Below, piece after piece: positions 52,111 to 63,927 of a stretch of DNA of 64,000 nucleotides (within the stretch, counting starts at the first letter, position 1; the number at the start of each line of letters is the position of its first letter). The DNA is from Pseudomonadota bacterium. GTDB lineage: Bacteria; Pseudomonadota; Gammaproteobacteria; Burkholderiales; Thiobacillaceae. The notes beneath the pieces were generated by a model, which had not been told where the DNA came from, made no database searches, and worked only from the letters and a program-made list of their open reading frames with translations. Where the stretch lies: assembly GCA_030653935.1 (NCBI GenBank), contig JAURYL010000060.1, positions 52,977 to 116,976 of the forward strand. Reading direction: 5' to 3'. Made by a program: the position numbers and the translations under genes.

Positions 52111-52782
52111 ATGTGCGGCCGCTACGCCTTCAATGCCACCCCGGCCCAGGTCACCGAGCACTTCAGCCTGGCTGACGTTGCCACCGACGTTGCCACATTC
52201 ATGCCGAGATTCAACATCCCGCCCGGCACCGACATCCCGGTTATCCGCCAATCCCCAGAAGGCCGGCGCGTGCTGCACCTGTTGCGTTGGGGCCTGGTGC
52301 CGCACTGGGCCAAGGATGCCGCCATCGGCAACAAACTCAATAACGCGCGCGCGGAAACCGTGGCCGAGAAACCCTCCTACCGCGAAGCCTTCAAGCGCCG
52401 CCGCTGCCTGATCCCGGCCAGCGGCTTTTATGAATGGAAGGCGGAAGGCAAACTGAGGCAGCCTTACTTCATCAGCCTGAAATCCGGCGAACTCTTGGCG
52501 ATGGCCGGGCTCTGGGAAACCTGGCAGTCACCCGAAGGCGACCTGCTGCGCAGCTGCGCCATCATCACCACTGGCGCCAATGCACTGATGCAACCCATCC
52601 ACGACCGCATGCCGGTCATCCTCGCGCCGGAACACTGGCAGGCCTGGCTGACCGCCTCGGTGGATCAGGTGACCGGGTTACTCACACCCTACCAGGCCGA
52701 GGCCATGCAGGCCTGGCCGGTCGACCGGCGGGTGAGTAAGGCGGTGGGAGACGATGCGGGGGTGATTGAACCGCTGAGTTGA
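52111..52782 (+). CDS. SRAP-family DNA-crosslink protein (YedK/HMCES)
   Basis: SRAP proteins shield abasic sites by forming a thiazolidine link through Cys2. The product begins MCGRYAF, so Cys2 is available after Met removal. Other conserved parts are RFNIPPGTDIPVI, RWGLVPHWAKD, NNARAETV, RRCLIPASGFYEWK, and the catalytic HDRMPVIL. The ATG at 52111 is required to place Cys2, and length is 223 residues. Confidence 0.95.
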   Translation: MCGRYAFNATPAQVTEHFSLADVATDVATFMPRFNIPPGTDIPVIRQSPEGRRVLHLLRWGLVPHWAKDAAIGNKLNNARAETVAEKPSYREAFKRRRCLIPASGFYEWKAEGKLRQPYFISLKSGELLAMAGLWETWQSPEGDLLRSCAIITTGANALMQPIHDRMPVILAPEHWQAWLTASVDQVTGLLTPYQAEAMQAWPVDRRVSKAVGDDAGVIEPLS

Positions 52783-52805
52783 ATCCACGGCCCGGCCGCG
52801 ACGTA

Positions 52806-53105
52806 TCAGTCGATTTCGTCGCGCAGGACCTCGGTCATGCTGATGCCGACGAACAGCCGTTCTTCCAGGACGTGGCGCATGGAGCGCATTCTTTCGAAAC
52901 AGGCCGGGCAGATATGTTGGCCGTCATCTGCGATTACCCAGCCGGAGAGTTTGGCGTCGCCGTCGCCGCCGTCGTACCAGGCGCGGCCGTCGGACAGGCG
53001 CCGGCCTTCGCGCTGGTCGCGGCTGTTGACGGTACGGCGCATTTCGATGGAACGCAGGGCCAGCGGGTTGCATATGTCGCAAAAAATGAAGCTGCGGCGC
53101 GCCAT
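52806..53105 (-). CDS. small protein with two CxxC pairs
   Basis: The 99-residue protein has CDIC near residue 9 and CPAC near residue 66, enough to bind one zinc ion. Between them is a basic segment (LRSIEMRRTVNSRDQREGRRL). The C-terminal part is acidic. No other domain is recognised. It is convergent with the SRAP gene. Confidence 0.6.
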   Translation of the reverse strand: MARRSFIFCDICNPLALRSIEMRRTVNSRDQREGRRLSDGRAWYDGGDGDAKLSGWVIADDGQHICPACFERMRSMRHVLEERLFVGISMTEVLRDEID

Positions 53106-53289
53106 GTTCGTCTCTCGGAGGGGTGACTGGCGGCAAGGATAGTCCGTACTCGCGGGACGGGCAAAGTTGTTTCACTGCCGGCCGCCGGCGGGAATATGGC
53201 CCGCATGCCGCGCGCCGGCGCCGGCGCCTTGTCCATACTGGAACGATCATGGGGCGGATATATCGATAACCACGCCAGCGCATAGAAAA

Positions 53290-53350
53290 ATTCCCATTAC
53301 AAACAATGGCCTGCGTAGGGCTCACGGGAATATATGAAATATCCGGGCTA
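53290..53350. repeat. degenerate partial copy of family A repeat
   Basis: TTCCCATTACAAACAATGGCC through TATGAAATATCCGGGCTA follows the right half of the 166-bp element at 44750 with several changes. Only one end remains. It lies just upstream of uppP. The rest of the 283-bp gap (53106-53388) holds no gene I can support. Confidence 0.7.
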
Positions 53351-53388
53351 GAATCGCGGCTCTTCCAATAACTAAGAAAGAATCAGCC

Positions 53389-54213
53389 GTGGAACTTCCC
53401 ATCCTAGTCGTCGCCTTGCTGCTCGGGATTCTCGAGGGCCTGACCGAGTTTCTTCCCATTTCCAGTACCGGGCATCTGATCATCGCCGGCAGCTTGTTGG
53501 GCTATACCGACGAGCAAAGCAAGGTGTTCAAGATCGTGATTCAGTTGGCGGCGATACTCGCCATCTGCTGGGAATACCGGGCGCGTCTGGGGCATGTGGC
53601 CGCTGGCTTGAACAGCGATCCCGCCGCCCGGCGTTTCGTCGGCCACATCCTGCTCGCCTTTCTTCCGGCCGCGGTGCTGGGGCTGATGTTCTACAGCACG
53701 ATCAAGGCCTATCTGTTTAACCCGCTCACCGTGGCGGGCGCGCTGATCGTCGGTGGCGTGGTGATTCTCTACCTGGAAAAACGCGCTTATAACCCGCGCA
53801 TCCAGGAGGTCGACGCGATGTCCTGGCAGTTGGCGCTGAAGGTGGGTTTCGCGCAGGCGCTAGCCATGTTTCCCGGCGTGTCACGCTCGGGGGCGACCAT
53901 CATGGGGGGGCTGATCTTCGGCCTCAGTCGCAAGGCTGCGGCCGAGTTCTCCTTCTTTCTCGCCATCCCCACCATGCTGGCGGCCACGGTCTACGACGTT
54001 TACAAGAACTGGGCGTTACTGCATCTGGACGATCTGCCGGTGTTCGCGGTCGGCTTTGTGGCGTCGTTCTTTGCCGCGATGTTGGCGGTGCGCGTCTTCA
54101 TCCACTACATCTCCAACCACAGCTTCACGCCATTCGCCTGGTACCGCATCTTCTTCGGATTGGCGGTGCTGGCGACGCATTACATGGGGGTCATCCACTG
54201 GGCGGCGGATTAA
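53389..54213 (+). CDS. uppP: undecaprenyl-diphosphatase UppP (BacA)
   Basis: UppP recycles undecaprenyl pyrophosphate for cell-wall synthesis and gives bacitracin resistance. The 274-residue membrane protein has the conserved [16 protein letters not shown] and [10 protein letters not shown] motifs and about eight helices. The start is a GTG. Confidence 0.97.
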   Translation: MELPILVVALLLGILEGLTEFLPISSTGHLIIAGSLLGYTDEQSKVFKIVIQLAAILAICWEYRARLGHVAAGLNSDPAARRFVGHILLAFLPAAVLGLMFYSTIKAYLFNPLTVAGALIVGGVVILYLEKRAYNPRIQEVDAMSWQLALKVGFAQALAMFPGVSRSGATIMGGLIFGLSRKAAAEFSFFLAIPTMLAATVYDVYKNWALLHLDDLPVFAVGFVASFFAAMLAVRVFIHYISNHSFTPFAWYRIFFGLAVLATHYMGVIHWAAD

Positions 54214-54251
54214 GCGGGCCGTGGCGCCGGCAAGGATGCCGGCGTTACAAG

Positions 54252-55025
54252 TCAGTGTCTGACCTGCTGGTAGCCCGGCGGCACCAGGAAGAATTCGTCA
54301 GGGACCGGGTCGGTCGCGATGCTTTCGTAGACCAGATGGAGGCGGGTGCCCATGCGCCGAGCGAGTTCGGCCATGCGGCCGCCGCCTTCATATTTCAGTT
54401 CCACGTCGATGGCGCAGACCATGCCTTGATTGAACAGGCGGCGCAGCACTTCGCCGAGGGCGCGGGTGTGCGCCGGCGAATTCTTCGCCAGGGCGGGAAT
54501 GCCCACCAGAAAATCCGGTGCGTCCATCGCCTTGAAGAAGGCCTGCAAATCTTTCTGTTCTCGTGAGTTGCGCGCCAGCCAGACTTTGCCGGCGAGTTGC
54601 AGCGTGACTTTTTCCGGGCCCAGTTCGGCGGGCATGCTGGCTTCCAGCAGGTTTTCCGCGCAGGTCCAGGCGCCCAGCGCGTGTTTCTCCCCGGTGGGAT
54701 CCAGGTCCAGTTTGAGGTCCTTGTATGAGGCCTTGGCTTCCGGCACGTTGTCCAGCGCGGTCATTTCATACACCTTCAACTGTCGCGCGGAGTGGTCGAG
54801 GGCGCTGATGTCGCGGCCCTGCAGGTCGTAGATGTAGGTAAACGCCTTGCCGCGGTCGATCTGATCGCGGCGCAGCCAGGATTTCTTCAGGTAGACCCGC
54901 TCCTGGCTGGTGGAGGGCATGTTCATCGACACCACCGTGCTGCGGCCGTTGAGGGTGAGATCGGCGGTCGCGGCCAAAGGAAGGAGCAGGGCAATGAGGC
55001 CGAGGCCGAGACGGTAAGGGGTCAT
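54252..55025 (-). CDS. periplasmic protein coupled to an MMPL exporter
   Basis: The 257-residue protein has a signal peptide (LIALLLPLAATADLTL), a beta-rich region with STVVSMNMP, and a helical part. It is of no named family I recognise, though the N-terminal half recalls DUF4412-type proteins. The start overlaps the MMPL gene stop by four bases, so the two are translationally coupled and may act together at the membrane. Confidence 0.75.
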   Translation of the reverse strand: MTPYRLGLGLIALLLPLAATADLTLNGRSTVVSMNMPSTSQERVYLKKSWLRRDQIDRGKAFTYIYDLQGRDISALDHSARQLKVYEMTALDNVPEAKASYKDLKLDLDPTGEKHALGAWTCAENLLEASMPAELGPEKVTLQLAGKVWLARNSREQKDLQAFFKAMDAPDFLVGIPALAKNSPAHTRALGEVLRRLFNQGMVCAIDVELKYEGGGRMAELARRMGTRLHLVYESIATDPVPDEFFLVPPGYQQVRH

Positions 55026-57313
55026 TGTTTGTCCTTGGGGGGAAACATACGGGGATCGACTTCACTGAGATGAAATCGTTCGTAGATCATCAGGAGCGGC
55101 TTCGGTGCCCACCAGTTGAGGCGGCCGAGCAGACGCAGTGAGGCGGGCACCAGCAGCATGCGTACCAGGGTGGCGTCGACGAAGACCGAGAGTAGCAGGC
55201 CGAGGCCCATCGCCTTCATGAATACCACCTCGCCCATGGCGAAGGTGCCGAGCACGATACCGATCAACAGCGCGGCGCTGGTGATGATGGGGCCGCTCTT
55301 CTGGATGCCGGAGGCCACCGCGCGCATGTTGTCGCCGGTGGCGACGCACATTTCCTTGACCCGCGAGAGCAGGAAGACTTCGTAGTCGATGGACAGGCCG
55401 AAGGCGCTGGCGAAGATCAGCACCAGGATGGTGCCGTCCATGCTGCCCTGCGGGGTGAAGTTGAGCAGCCCGGAGAGATTCCCGTCCTGGAATATCCAGA
55501 CCAGGATGCCGAAGGTGGCGGAGAGTGAGAACAAGTTGGTGAGCACGGCCTTGAGCGGCACCAGCACACTGCCCAGCATCAGGAACAGCAGCACGAAGAT
55601 GACGCAGACGATGGCGAGGATGACCCAGGGCACCCAGTCGCGCAGCGATTGCACGTAATCCAGGTGGAAGGCGGGAAAACCGCCCACCTGCACTTCTTCC
55701 AGCCCCGTCGGCAGGCTGATGGCGCGTACCTGGCGGACCAGGTCGCGCGCCTCCTGCGAGGTCGGCACCGGCTGGTAGTAGACGAAAATCAGGCTGTCCG
55801 GGCCCTTGGCGTATTCCTGCAAGCCCAGTTGGGCGACGGGGAATTGGTCCGGAAACTCATACATGAGTTGATAGTCGGCCAGGCTCAGGGCGCCCGCCTG
55901 ATTATTCGGCTCGGTGAGGCTGGTCAGGCCGGCCACGCGAGTAACGCCGGGCAACGCCTGGATCCGCTGCGTCAGTTCGTGCAGACCGGCCAGGCTGGGG
56001 GCGGTCTGGGCCGGCCCGGTGGCGCGCACCGCCAGCACCAGGGGGCTCAGTTCGGCGTGACGGAAGTCCCTGTCCAGCGTCTCCTGGACGCGCCGGCTCT
56101 CGGCGCTGGTGGGCAGTGATTTGCTGTCGGAGGGGCCGACTTCCATGTGCAGCACTGGCAAACCCATCGCCCCCAGCAACAGGAAAGAGCCGATCAGCAC
56201 CACCACGGCATGGCGCATGACGAATTGGCTGAAGCGATACCAGCCGCCGCTGCCTTCCTCGCACACGACGCGTTTGGCCAGGCCCGGCAGCGCCAGGCGG
56301 TTGACCCGCGGCCCGAGCAGGGCGAGCAGGGCGGGCAGCAACAGCACCGAGGTGATCATCGCCGAGGCCACAGAGATGCCGCCGGCCAGACCCATGTTCT
56401 GGAAAAAGCGCTGTGGCATCAGCAGCAGGCAGAACAGACTGGCCGCCACCGTGAGGCCGCTGTACGCAACGGTGCGTCCGGCTGTGAAAAGGGTGGTTTG
56501 GAGGATGAGTTCCGGGCTGCCGCCGCGCGCCAGTTCCTCGCGATAGCGGGAGACGATGAACAGGCCGTAGTCGATGGCCAGGCCCAGACCGAGCATGGAC
56601 ACCACGTTGGCGGCATAGACGCTGACATCGGTGAACAGGGTGAAGAATTTGAGCAGGGCGGCGGAGAGCACGATGGTGACGCCGCCGATGACCAGCGGCA
56701 GCGCCGCCGCCACCACCGAGCCGAACACCCAGACCAGCAGCACCGCGAGCAGGATGAAGCTGACCACTTCCGCGTTGAGGATGTCCTTCGCCAGTTGTTC
56801 TCGGACATCGACATAGGTGGCCAGTTCGCCCCCGAGCTCGATGTCTACCTGCTCGCTGTGCAGTTGTGTGCGCAGGCGTTGATAAGCGCCCATGCCTTCG
56901 TCCGCGGCGAGTTTCAGCTTGATCAGGGCGTAGGTGAGATCGCCGTTGGCGGAGCGCAGGCGGCTGTCGCCACTACCGTAGTAGCTCTGCACGCCGCTGA
57001 CATCCGAGTTGTTGCCGATGCCGGCCAGCGCCGCTTCCACGGCGTCGCGGAAGGCCGGATCGTCGACTTTCGCGGGTATGCCCGGCTTGGCGCGGAACAG
57101 CACGATGACCGGGGTTTCGTCCTTGCCCAGGCGATCGCGCAGGTGTTTGAGGGCCAGTTCCGAGCCGCTATCGGGTACATCCCAGCCCGGTGCCAGCGTC
57201 AGATGGCGAACCACGTCCGCGCCGAATCCCGCCGCCAGGCCCACCACGACGGTGGCGATAGCGACGAACAACCAGGGGAAACGGCAAAGCAGGCGGCCTA
57301 GAAGTTCGAACAT
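55022..57313 (-). CDS. MMPL/RND-family exporter
   Basis: The 763-residue protein has two repeats of a transmembrane set (about 160-370 and 540-755) with two large periplasmic loops (about 35-155 and 375-530), the RND superfamily layout. Features are LGLGLAIDYGLFIVSRYREEL in the first half and FGLSIDYEVFLLSRVKEM in the second, typical MMPL sequences. The cargo is unknown; lipids or hydrophobic compounds are common in the family. It overlaps the following periplasmic gene. Confidence 0.9.
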   Translation of the reverse strand: MFELLGRLLCRFPWLFVAIATVVVGLAAGFGADVVRHLTLAPGWDVPDSGSELALKHLRDRLGKDETPVIVLFRAKPGIPAKVDDPAFRDAVEAALAGIGNNSDVSGVQSYYGSGDSRLRSANGDLTYALIKLKLAADEGMGAYQRLRTQLHSEQVDIELGGELATYVDVREQLAKDILNAEVVSFILLAVLLVWVFGSVVAAALPLVIGGVTIVLSAALLKFFTLFTDVSVYAANVVSMLGLGLAIDYGLFIVSRYREELARGGSPELILQTTLFTAGRTVAYSGLTVAASLFCLLLMPQRFFQNMGLAGGISVASAMITSVLLLPALLALLGPRVNRLALPGLAKRVVCEEGSGGWYRFSQFVMRHAVVVLIGSFLLLGAMGLPVLHMEVGPSDSKSLPTSAESRRVQETLDRDFRHAELSPLVLAVRATGPAQTAPSLAGLHELTQRIQALPGVTRVAGLTSLTEPNNQAGALSLADYQLMYEFPDQFPVAQLGLQEYAKGPDSLIFVYYQPVPTSQEARDLVRQVRAISLPTGLEEVQVGGFPAFHLDYVQSLRDWVPWVILAIVCVIFVLLFLMLGSVLVPLKAVLTNLFSLSATFGILVWIFQDGNLSGLLNFTPQGSMDGTILVLIFASAFGLSIDYEVFLLSRVKEMCVATGDNMRAVASGIQKSGPIITSAALLIGIVLGTFAMGEVVFMKAMGLGLLLSVFVDATLVRMLLVPASLRLLGRLNWWAPKPLLMIYERFHLSEVDPRMFPPKDKQ

Positions 57314-57388
57314 GAACCCATTTTTATTAAAAATCAGCGTCGCAGGATAACACCCGGAGGCACTGACCGGGGTGGCGCTCGCCTCCGC

Positions 57389-57466
57389 GTAGGATGTGGT
57401 GAGCGTAAGCGAACCGCATCAATCCTCGTGGCTGTTGGCGATGCGGTTCGCTTAGCTCACTGCCTC

Positions 57467-57470
<4 letters not shown>
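57389..57470. repeat. imperfect inverted repeat after the acuI-like gene
   Basis: Arms starting GTAGGATGTGGTGAGCG (57389) and ending CTCACTGCCTCCTAC (57470) pair imperfectly over about 31 bp, with GCGAACCGCAT matched exactly. The outer TAG on the minus strand is the stop codon of the reductase gene. Confidence 0.85.
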
Positions 57471-58440
<970 letters not shown>

Positions 58441-58444
<4 letters not shown>

Positions 58445-61400
58445 TGGGACTCCTTGTGGATGCCGCCTACACGCAACAATGGTTCGATTTCCGCCGGCGG
58501 CAGCGGTCGGCTGAAATAGTAGCCCTGCGCCTGCTCGCAGCCGAGTTCGCGCAGGAAATCCAGTTGTTCGCGCGTCTCCACGCCCTCGGCGATGACGCCG
58601 ATGCCCAGGCTGTGCGCCAGGCTGACGATGCCGCGCACGATGGCGGCATCGTTGCTGTCATGCGCCACGTCGCGCATGAAGGACTGATCCACCTTGAGTT
58701 TCTGGATGGGAAAGCGTTTGAGATAGGACAGGCTGGAATAGCCGGTGCCGAAATCGTCGATGGACAGGAGGACGCCCAGGGCGTGCAGGCGGCCGAGGAT
58801 GGCCACGGTTTCCTCGGCCTGGTTCATGACGATGCTTTCGGTGAGTTCCAGTTCCAGCAGATGCGGCGCCAGGCCGGTGGCGGCGAGAAGGTCGCGCAAC
58901 AGGGTTTCCAGGCCGGGCTTGCGGAACTGCACGGCGGACAGATTCACCGCGATCGGCACGGCGGGCAGTCCGGCCGCCTGCCAGGCCAGGCTTTGTCGGC
59001 AGGCCTCGTGCAGCACACCCTCACCGATGAGCACGATCAGGCCGCTGTCCTCGGCGATGGGAATGAAGCGCCCTGGCGGGATCATGCCCTGTTCCGGATG
59101 GCGCCAGCGCAGCAGGGCTTCCAGACCGATGATGCGGCCGCTCGCCAGTTCGATCTGCGGCTGGTAGTGCAGCAGCATTTCACCACGCTCCAGCGCCTGG
59201 CGCAGGCCGATCTCCATGGACAGGCGCTCGGCCGCGCGCTGGTTCATGTCGCCGGTGTAGAACTGGTAGGCGTAGCGCCCGCTTTCCTTGGCCTGGTACA
59301 TGGCGATGTCGGCGCTCTTGATGAGCTGTTCCAGGTCCGTGCTGTCATCGGGGTAGAGGCTGATGCCGATCGACGGCGTGATGCGCAGCTCATGCCCGGC
59401 GAGTACGCAGGGCTCGGACAGGGTATCGAGCATCTTCTGCGCCACCCGCCCCGCGTCCTCGTTCTGTTCGATGTCGGCCAGGAGAATCAGGAACTCGTCG
59501 CCGCCCTGGCGGCTGACCGTGTCGGAGGCGCGTGCCGTGCTCTGGAGCCGATGCGCGACTTCCTGGAGGAGCGCGTCGCCCACCGCGTGCCCGAGGCTGT
59601 CGTTGACCAGCTTGAAGCGGTCCAGGTCGACGAACAACAGCGCCAGGCGGGTGTGTTCCCGTTCCGCCCGGGTCATGGCCTGGCGCAGCCGGTCCTGCAG
59701 CAGCGAGCGATTGGGCAGGCCGGTGAGGGCGTCATGTTCGGCCAGATGGCGGATGCGTTCCTCGCTGCGCTTGCGCTCGCTGATGTCGGTGAACAGGGCG
59801 ACGTAATGCCGCAGTTCGCCTTGGCTGTCGCGCATGGCGCTGATGGTGAGCCACTTGGGATAAATGCCGCCATCCCGGCGCCGATCCCAGATCTCGCCTT
59901 CCCAGGCGTCGGTTTCCGCCAGGCTGTGCCACATGGCCAGGTAGAACGCGGCATCGTGGCGGCCGGACTTGAACCTTGCCGGGGTCTCACCCAGCACTTC
60001 CTCGGCCGCATATCCGGTGATGGCGGTGAAGGCCGGATTCACCTTGACGATGCGGTTGTCGGCGTCGGTGACCATGATCGCTTCGCCGGCATGCTCGAAC
60101 ACCCGCGCCGCCAGGCGCAACTCCGCTTCCGCCGCGCGCGTATCGGTGACGTCGATGCCGGTGGCGATGACGTAATGCACCTGTCCGTTCGCATCGACGA
60201 TGCAGGTGTTCGACCAGGCGATCAGGCGGCGGCCGTCGTCGCGGGTACGCCAGTGGTTCTCGTGTTGATTGGGGAAGTGGCCGGCGGTCAGTTGCGTGAA
60301 CACCTGGCTCACCCGTTCGATCTGCTCGGGCGGAAGCAGTTTTTCCCAGAAGTGGGTACCAACCAGCTCTTCGGCGCGGTAACCACTGACCTCCTCACAG
60401 GCGCGGTTGAAACGCACCACGCGGCCGTCGCGGTCCATCACCAGGACGATGGCACCCACGGTATCCAGCACCGCGTCGATGAAGTCGTGCTCCTCGCGCA
60501 AGGCGCGCTGCATGGTGATGAGTTCGCTGATGTCCTCGTTGACCACCAGGCCGCCGTTCAGGGCACCGTGCTCGTCATGGGTGGGCACCGCCGAAAACAG
60601 CACGTTCTTGCGGCGGCCGTCGAAACTTTCGATGTCGAGAATCTGGTTGAGCACCGCCTCGTTCCGACCAAGCGCCCTCGCCAGCGGCCATTCGTCGTTG
60701 GCGACCCGCTTGCCGGTCTCCGGCCACCAGGCCTTGTATTCGTGATAGCGCTCCTGGCCGACCAGCCGGGCCTCGCCCCAGATCCGTTGGGCCGCTGGAT
60801 TGATGGACAGAATCTGTCCCTTCGCGTCGGTGATGGCCACGCCCACCGGCAAGGTGTCGAGCACGTTGCGGAACAAGGCTTCGTTCCGCGCCAGTTCATC
60901 CGTCGCCCGGCGTGAGGCGCGCACGCTCACCACCACGCCGGCGAATAGATAGAGGATGGCCAGGGTCAGAGCCAGCATGCCGGCGATGTTCCAGCTGAGC
61001 TGATGTTTCAGTCGTTCCTGACGGGCGCGTAGCGATCGTTCAGCCAGAACCAGGGTGCGGTCGAACAGGGCGTAACCGCCGCTGATCGCCACGCTGGCTT
61101 GCTTGAAGAACGTTTCGGTAGCCAGTTCCGAACCGGGCGCAACCACATGTTCGCGTACCAGATGGCGTAGCGTGCGAGTCGATTGTTCGAGCCGGGTCGG
61201 CAGGTCACCGAGTTCGGCCGCCAGGTCAGGCCGGTAGCGCAGTATGGCTGCGACATGATGGCTGACCAGTTTGCGTTCGTCGTCCAGCGCGGTCGCGCAC
61301 ATCACCAGTTCACCGCGCAGGCGCGTGTTTGTGCCATTGCTGGCAAGCAGGGCGGCATAAAGGCCGCGCAACTGTGCCGCGCGCTCCAGGGTGAAGCCGA

Positions 61401-61941
61401 GCATGACATCGAGCACGCCGACCAGATGGTTGGTGCCGGCGTCGGCATCCAGGGTCAGGCCACTGTCGTCGATGATCCGGCGCGCGACTTCCAGCAGACG
61501 GTCGATCAGCGCGCTGTGTTGCTCGAACCGATTCAGATCACCTATGGCATTTTTCAGTCTGTCCCAGTCTGCTCGTCCCTGGGTAACAATGGCCGCGTGC
61601 TCGGACGCCAGCGCCTGCCGCGTCAACAGTGCGGTGAAAGCAGCATCCACTCGCTTCTCGCTGGCTGTGAGCTGCGCCTCCAGCACCGGGTCGCCGAAAG
61701 GAATCGCATTGTCGAGCCCACGATGTTCCTGCAACGGTTGCAGCACCGCGCGCAGGCGCGCCACGCTGGCGAGACCAGCGATTTCCCGCTTGTTGGCCTC
61801 GGTCTCGGCGAGGAGGTGGCCAAAAGTCCCCTGCGCCAGCCCCGCCAGCAGCCCCGCGATCGCCAGCCCGCACGCGGCCACCACCCAGGGATGGTGGAAC
61901 CGGGACAAGAGCAGGCGAACGGGGTGAAACAGAGGCTGCAC
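58441..61941 (-). CDS. membrane-bound PAS-PAS-PAS-GGDEF-EAL sensor
   Basis: The 1166-residue protein has two membrane helices (about 19-42 and 322-342) around a helical periplasmic sensor, three PAS domains (about 350-470, 480-600, 605-725), a GGDEF domain (about 735-900, motif RQGGDEFLILL intact) and an EAL domain (about 910-1155, motif EALLRWRHP). Both synthesis and breakdown of cyclic di-GMP are possible. An LQEHRG segment early in the periplasmic part recalls nitrate/nitrite-sensing domains, but only weakly. It is coupled to the acuI-like gene by a four-base overlap. Confidence 0.9.
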
Positions 61942-62011
61942 TAAGACCTCCTGGCGGAGAAGAGGATGCCATTATCCAGAAAACAGGGTTATGTGCGCCG
62001 CAATGTTCGCC

Positions 62012-63562
62012 TTATGGTTTCCCCCGCTCGACTAGACCGGCAATGGCCCCGCGCATGTACCAGACCATATAAATTCCCGGCACGGCGGCGACGGCGGAGA
62101 AGAGAAAGAAGGCCGGCCAGCCGACCGATTCCGAGAGCACACCGGAGACCGGGCTGACATAGATGCGCCCCACCGCCGCCAGCGCCGAGAGCAGCGCGTA
62201 ATGAGTGGCGGTGTATTGCCGGTTGCACAGGCCCATGAGCAGGGCAACGAAGGCGGCCGTGCCCATGCCGCTGGTGACGTTCTCGGCGGCGATGGCCGCC
62301 ATCAACAGGCCGTCGATCTCGGACGCGGTGTCGAGCGCGACGAAACCGAGGTCGAACGGCGCCAGGGTGAAGCTGCCCCAGGCGCCGCGGCCGAGCACCG
62401 CCAGGGCGTAGAAACCGAAGTTGGACAGCAGTTGCAACACACCGAAGCTCAGCAGCGCCTGATACAGCGACAGGCGCAACATCAACGCGCCGGCGAGGAG
62501 AGCGCCGAAGATGGTCAGCCAGATGCCGATGATCTTGTTGACGATGCCCACTTCCGCCTGGCTGAACGCCATGCCCTTGATCAGGAAGGCGGTGGAGAGG
62601 CTGCCGGCGAAGGCGTCGCCCAGCTTGTAGAGCACGATCAAGGCGAGAAAGGCCCAGGCGCCGGGCGTGCTGAAAAAACTCGAGAGTGACTGGTTGAGGG
62701 TGGCGAAGCCCACTTTCCGCGCCGCCCAGGCACCCAGCGGCAGCGCCCCGGCGATGCCGGCCAACACAAACAGCAGTTGAATCCACTTGTTGGCGTCGTT
62801 GGGGTCGAGGCCGAGACCGATCAAAATCCAACGCGAGGCGAAGGCGCCGGCCAACACCCCGGCGAGCATGGCGAGAAAACCCAGCACCTCGCGCCCGGCA
62901 TCGCTGGCCAGCGGCTTCGAGGCGCTGTTGATGCGCGGCAGGGTCAGCAGCGACACCGCCGCCGCGGCCACCATGATGCCGGCCATCACCCGGTATACCT
63001 GGCCCCAACTGCCCCACTGTTCCGCCCAGATCAGGGCGATGCCGCCGGAAAGAATCATCGCGATGCGGTAGCCGAATACCGACATCGACGCGCCCAGGCC
63101 ACGCTCGCGCGGGTCCAGGACATCGGTGCGATAGGCGTCGATCACCACATCCTGCGAGGCGGAAAAGAACGCCAGCGACACGGCGGCGGCCGCGAACAAC
63201 AGCGGCGTCTGCGATGGTGAGATCGAAGCCATCCACCACAACACCGCCGCCAGGCCGAGTTGCGTCAGCACCAGCCAGCCACGGCGCCGCCCGAGGAAAG
63301 GCGGCTCGAAGCGGTCCATCAACGGCGCCCAGAGGAACTTGAAGGTATACGGCACGCCGACCAGGCCGAGAAAACCGATGGTGGCGATATCCACGCCATC
63401 GACACTCAACCACGCCTGCATCGCCTGCCCGGTCAGCGCGAGCGGCAGACCGGAGGCGAAACCGAGGAAGAGAACGGCGATGAGGCGGTGACTGCTGCTG
63501 AAAGAAGACGGCAACTCGAACTCCTGTGTGGCGCCGGCTGACCGCCGGTGGGTTTGGATCAA
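62012..63562 (-). CDS. ampG: AmpG-type MFS permease
   Basis: The 516-residue protein has about 12-14 membrane helices in an MFS pattern and resembles AmpG, which imports muropeptides for cell-wall recycling. Key parts: LGFASGLPLALTGQAMQAWL near the start, the VVIDAYRTDVLDPRERG stretch, and LWAPLMDRF. It is longer than the minimal AmpG, which is usual. No ampD or beta-lactamase gene is nearby. Confidence 0.88.
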   Translation of the reverse strand: MIQTHRRSAGATQEFELPSSFSSSHRLIAVLFLGFASGLPLALTGQAMQAWLSVDGVDIATIGFLGLVGVPYTFKFLWAPLMDRFEPPFLGRRRGWLVLTQLGLAAVLWWMASISPSQTPLLFAAAAVSLAFFSASQDVVIDAYRTDVLDPRERGLGASMSVFGYRIAMILSGGIALIWAEQWGSWGQVYRVMAGIMVAAAAVSLLTLPRINSASKPLASDAGREVLGFLAMLAGVLAGAFASRWILIGLGLDPNDANKWIQLLFVLAGIAGALPLGAWAARKVGFATLNQSLSSFFSTPGAWAFLALIVLYKLGDAFAGSLSTAFLIKGMAFSQAEVGIVNKIIGIWLTIFGALLAGALMLRLSLYQALLSFGVLQLLSNFGFYALAVLGRGAWGSFTLAPFDLGFVALDTASEIDGLLMAAIAAENVTSGMGTAAFVALLMGLCNRQYTATHYALLSALAAVGRIYVSPVSGVLSESVGWPAFFLFSAVAAVPGIYMVWYMRGAIAGLVERGKP

Positions 63563-63564
63563 CT

Positions 63565-63731
63565 TAACCCGGATATTTCATGAATTCGCGTGATGATCGC
63601 GCAGTCCATTGTTTGTACGGGGAATTTTGCGAAGGAGCGGCGTAGTGATTCATACACCCGACTGAGCAAGGTTTCCTGTGCGGACAAGGGGCCAGCGAGG
63701 GCACGCGAGGATTCATGAAATATCCGGGTTA
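63565..63731. mobile_element. 167-bp non-coding inverted-repeat element (family A)
   Basis: Perfect 21-bp terminal inverted repeats begin TAACCCGGATATTTCATGAA. The element is nearly identical to the reverse complement of 44750-44915. No gene is inside. It abuts a family B end at 63732. The window from 63563 to its end has repeats only, with no gene I can support. Confidence 0.9.
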
Positions 63732-63760
63732 GGGGCTGTCCATGAATAACTTCAGACTTC
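63732..63760. repeat. single end of a family B element
   Basis: GGGGCTGTCCATGAATAAC resembles the family B terminus (AGGGCTCGTTAATGAATAAC). No opposite end is visible before the window edge. Confidence 0.5.
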
Positions 63761-63825
63761 CTGATCCCCCGCGCATTGGCAATGGCACTGTACCGTAGCC
63801 CGGTACAGGCGTGCGGCGCGCTGAC

Positions 63826-63927
63826 TCCCCCCTTTGGAAAAGGGGGGCTGGGGGGTTTTTAGCGGGCGTTCAGTGGCGGCTCGACCTTGGGTAAATCCCC
63901 CCTGCCCCCCTTTGGAAAAGGGGGGTT
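63826..63927. repeat. two copies of a GC-run hairpin
   Basis: CCCCCCTTTGGAAAAGGGGGG occurs twice (near 63826 and 63905), each able to form a hairpin, with flanking TCCCCC and GGGGTT runs. This is a REP-type intergenic repeat. Confidence 0.85.
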
